NCBI GenBank assembly: GCA_937886325.1
Contig: CALABV010000218.1
Span: 1-7,360, forward strand
DNA: 7,360 bases
From: an uncultured Geobacter sp.
GTDB taxonomy: Bacteria > Desulfobacterota > Desulfuromonadia > Geobacterales > Geobacteraceae
Direction: 5' to 3'
Shown piece after piece: positions 6,886-7,360 of this stretch. Every line of letters begins with the position of its first letter. Within the stretch, counting starts at the first letter, position 1. The notes beneath the pieces are model-generated. The model was not told the DNA's origin. It did not search any database and was given only the letters and a program-made list of their open reading frames with translations. The position numbers were made by a program, and so were the translations under genes.

Positions 6886-7327
6886 TCACTTCAACATTTC
6901 ACCCATTTTCTCTCCTCGGTATCATTATCAATTTTTAACCACACTACACGGGCGGGTCATCACCGCCCGCGTTCCCATCCCCACTCAATCTATATTTTCC
7001 TTTCTCAACGGCTCTTCATCAAGGTCTGCCGGCGTATCACCCCAACAACTTTCCGTTGATTCTCAGTATCACAAACGAGCTCTCAAGTTAATTTTTCATT
7101 AATATACTTCTCTGGTTCCAATTAAGACTAAAGTTTTTCAAAGACACTCCGATATGGGTATCTAAGGTCATAAGGGGGGATTCCAGAATTGGATACCGAA
7201 GCGGAATACAGATTTGACACCTCCTAAAAGGCTGAAAAGAACTTCGCGCATGTCGACAATGGAAATATATATTTTCAGCATCAAAGAAGAATACTTTCTG
7301 AATGACATCTGAAGGGAGAATGGTTCC
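6886..7327. other. Non-coding, AT-rich stretch with no recognised gene
   Basis: Apart from the hairpin at 6949-6969 I find no convincing gene here on either strand. By hand count the part from 7081 to 7360 is about 37% GC, with 25% in 7081-7140, clearly below the coding regions. A long-range inverted repeat TCAACGG/CCGTTGA (7005-7011 and 7053-7059) and GGTATC/GATACC words are present but weak. A perfect TTGACA at 7214-7219 has no matching -10. Confidence 0.5.
6949..6969. terminator. GC-rich hairpin after the RNase gene, terminator without U-tract
   Basis: CGGGCGG (6949-6955) and CCGCCCG (6963-6969) form a perfect 7-bp stem with a 7-base loop, 63 nt after the RNase stop codon. The bases after it are not a T-run, so it is not a classic intrinsic terminator. 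It may block 3' exonucleases at the mRNA end, with Rho ending transcription. Confidence 0.4.
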
Positions 7328-7360
7328 ATGGTACAATTTCCAGCGAAACAGAGTATTCGA
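7328..7360 (+). CDS. Possible start of an unidentified gene, cut by the window end
   Basis: ATG at 7328 is preceded by AAGGGAG (7312-7318) at 9 nt spacing, a good Shine-Dalgarno. The frame MVQFPAKQSIR stays open to the window end, only 11 codons. An alternative ATG at 7320 in another frame is also open but overlaps its own Shine-Dalgarno. Too short to identify. Confidence 0.3.
   Translation, partial: MVQFPAKQSIR

Noticed and set aside
6158..7102. A 314-codon, very basic frame overlapping the RNase tail and running beyond its stop
   Set aside because: It is the shifted reading of the Lys/Arg/Glu-rich RNase tail, made of Arg, Pro, Gln and Asn repeats with no family resemblance. The RNase frame is clearly the coding one.
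7088..7336. Minus-strand open frame of 82 codons in the AT-rich tail
   Set aside because: It starts with TTG, has no visible Shine-Dalgarno, an unusual composition and no family resemblance. AT-rich DNA yields such frames, but I cannot exclude it fully.
1..7360. tRNA, rRNA, CRISPR arrays, insertion sequences
   Set aside because: No cloverleaf, no regular repeat-spacer pattern and no transposase motif or terminal repeats were visible on reading both strands.

Overview
The window carries three recognisable bacterial genes and the start of a fourth region. From left to right: most of an ATP-dependent protease Lon gene on the minus strand, cut by the window start; a complete ABC-F family ATPase gene on the minus strand; a divergent intergenic region of about 410 bases with a promoter candidate for each direction; a complete RNase E/G family gene on the plus strand; and an AT-rich tail without a recognisable gene, possibly holding the start of a plus-strand gene at the window edge.

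The coding sequence is fairly GC-rich by eye. Gene starts have Shine-Dalgarno sequences and the promoters look like the sigma-70 type, so this is a Gram-negative-style bacterial chromosome. The RNase core with a long charged tail, next to LonA and a YheS-like ABC-F protein, would fit a deltaproteobacterium (Desulfobacterota, Geobacter/Syntrophus-like). That placement is an inference from general resemblance and is not proven by anything in the window.

Region by region: positions 1-2156 (minus) encode residues 1-718 of Lon. The ATPase and the catalytic Ser679 are present, but the window ends just before the catalytic Lys. Positions 2157-2299 hold a lon promoter candidate overlapped by two matched 10-bp palindromes whose centres lie 21 bp apart. 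Positions 2300-4237 (minus) encode the ABC-F ATPase. Positions 4238-4650 hold an excellent minus-strand promoter for the ABC-F gene, an extended -10 promoter for the RNase gene, two copies of a CATCCG/CGGATG inverted repeat, and a 51-codon small ORF in the long RNase leader. Positions 4651-6885 encode the RNase, with catalytic Asp308 and Asp351, the zinc-link cysteines, and a tail of about 245 residues with four basic clusters. Positions 6886-7360 are AT-rich, with a GC hairpin and one weak partial ORF.

All three main genes are housekeeping quality-control factors: protein turnover (Lon), ribosome-associated ATPase (ABC-F) and RNA processing or decay (RNase E/G). The gene content itself is ordinary. 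I see no clearly new biological system. The most unusual signals are regulatory: the paired palindromes on the lon promoter, and the long, ORF-containing RNase leader.
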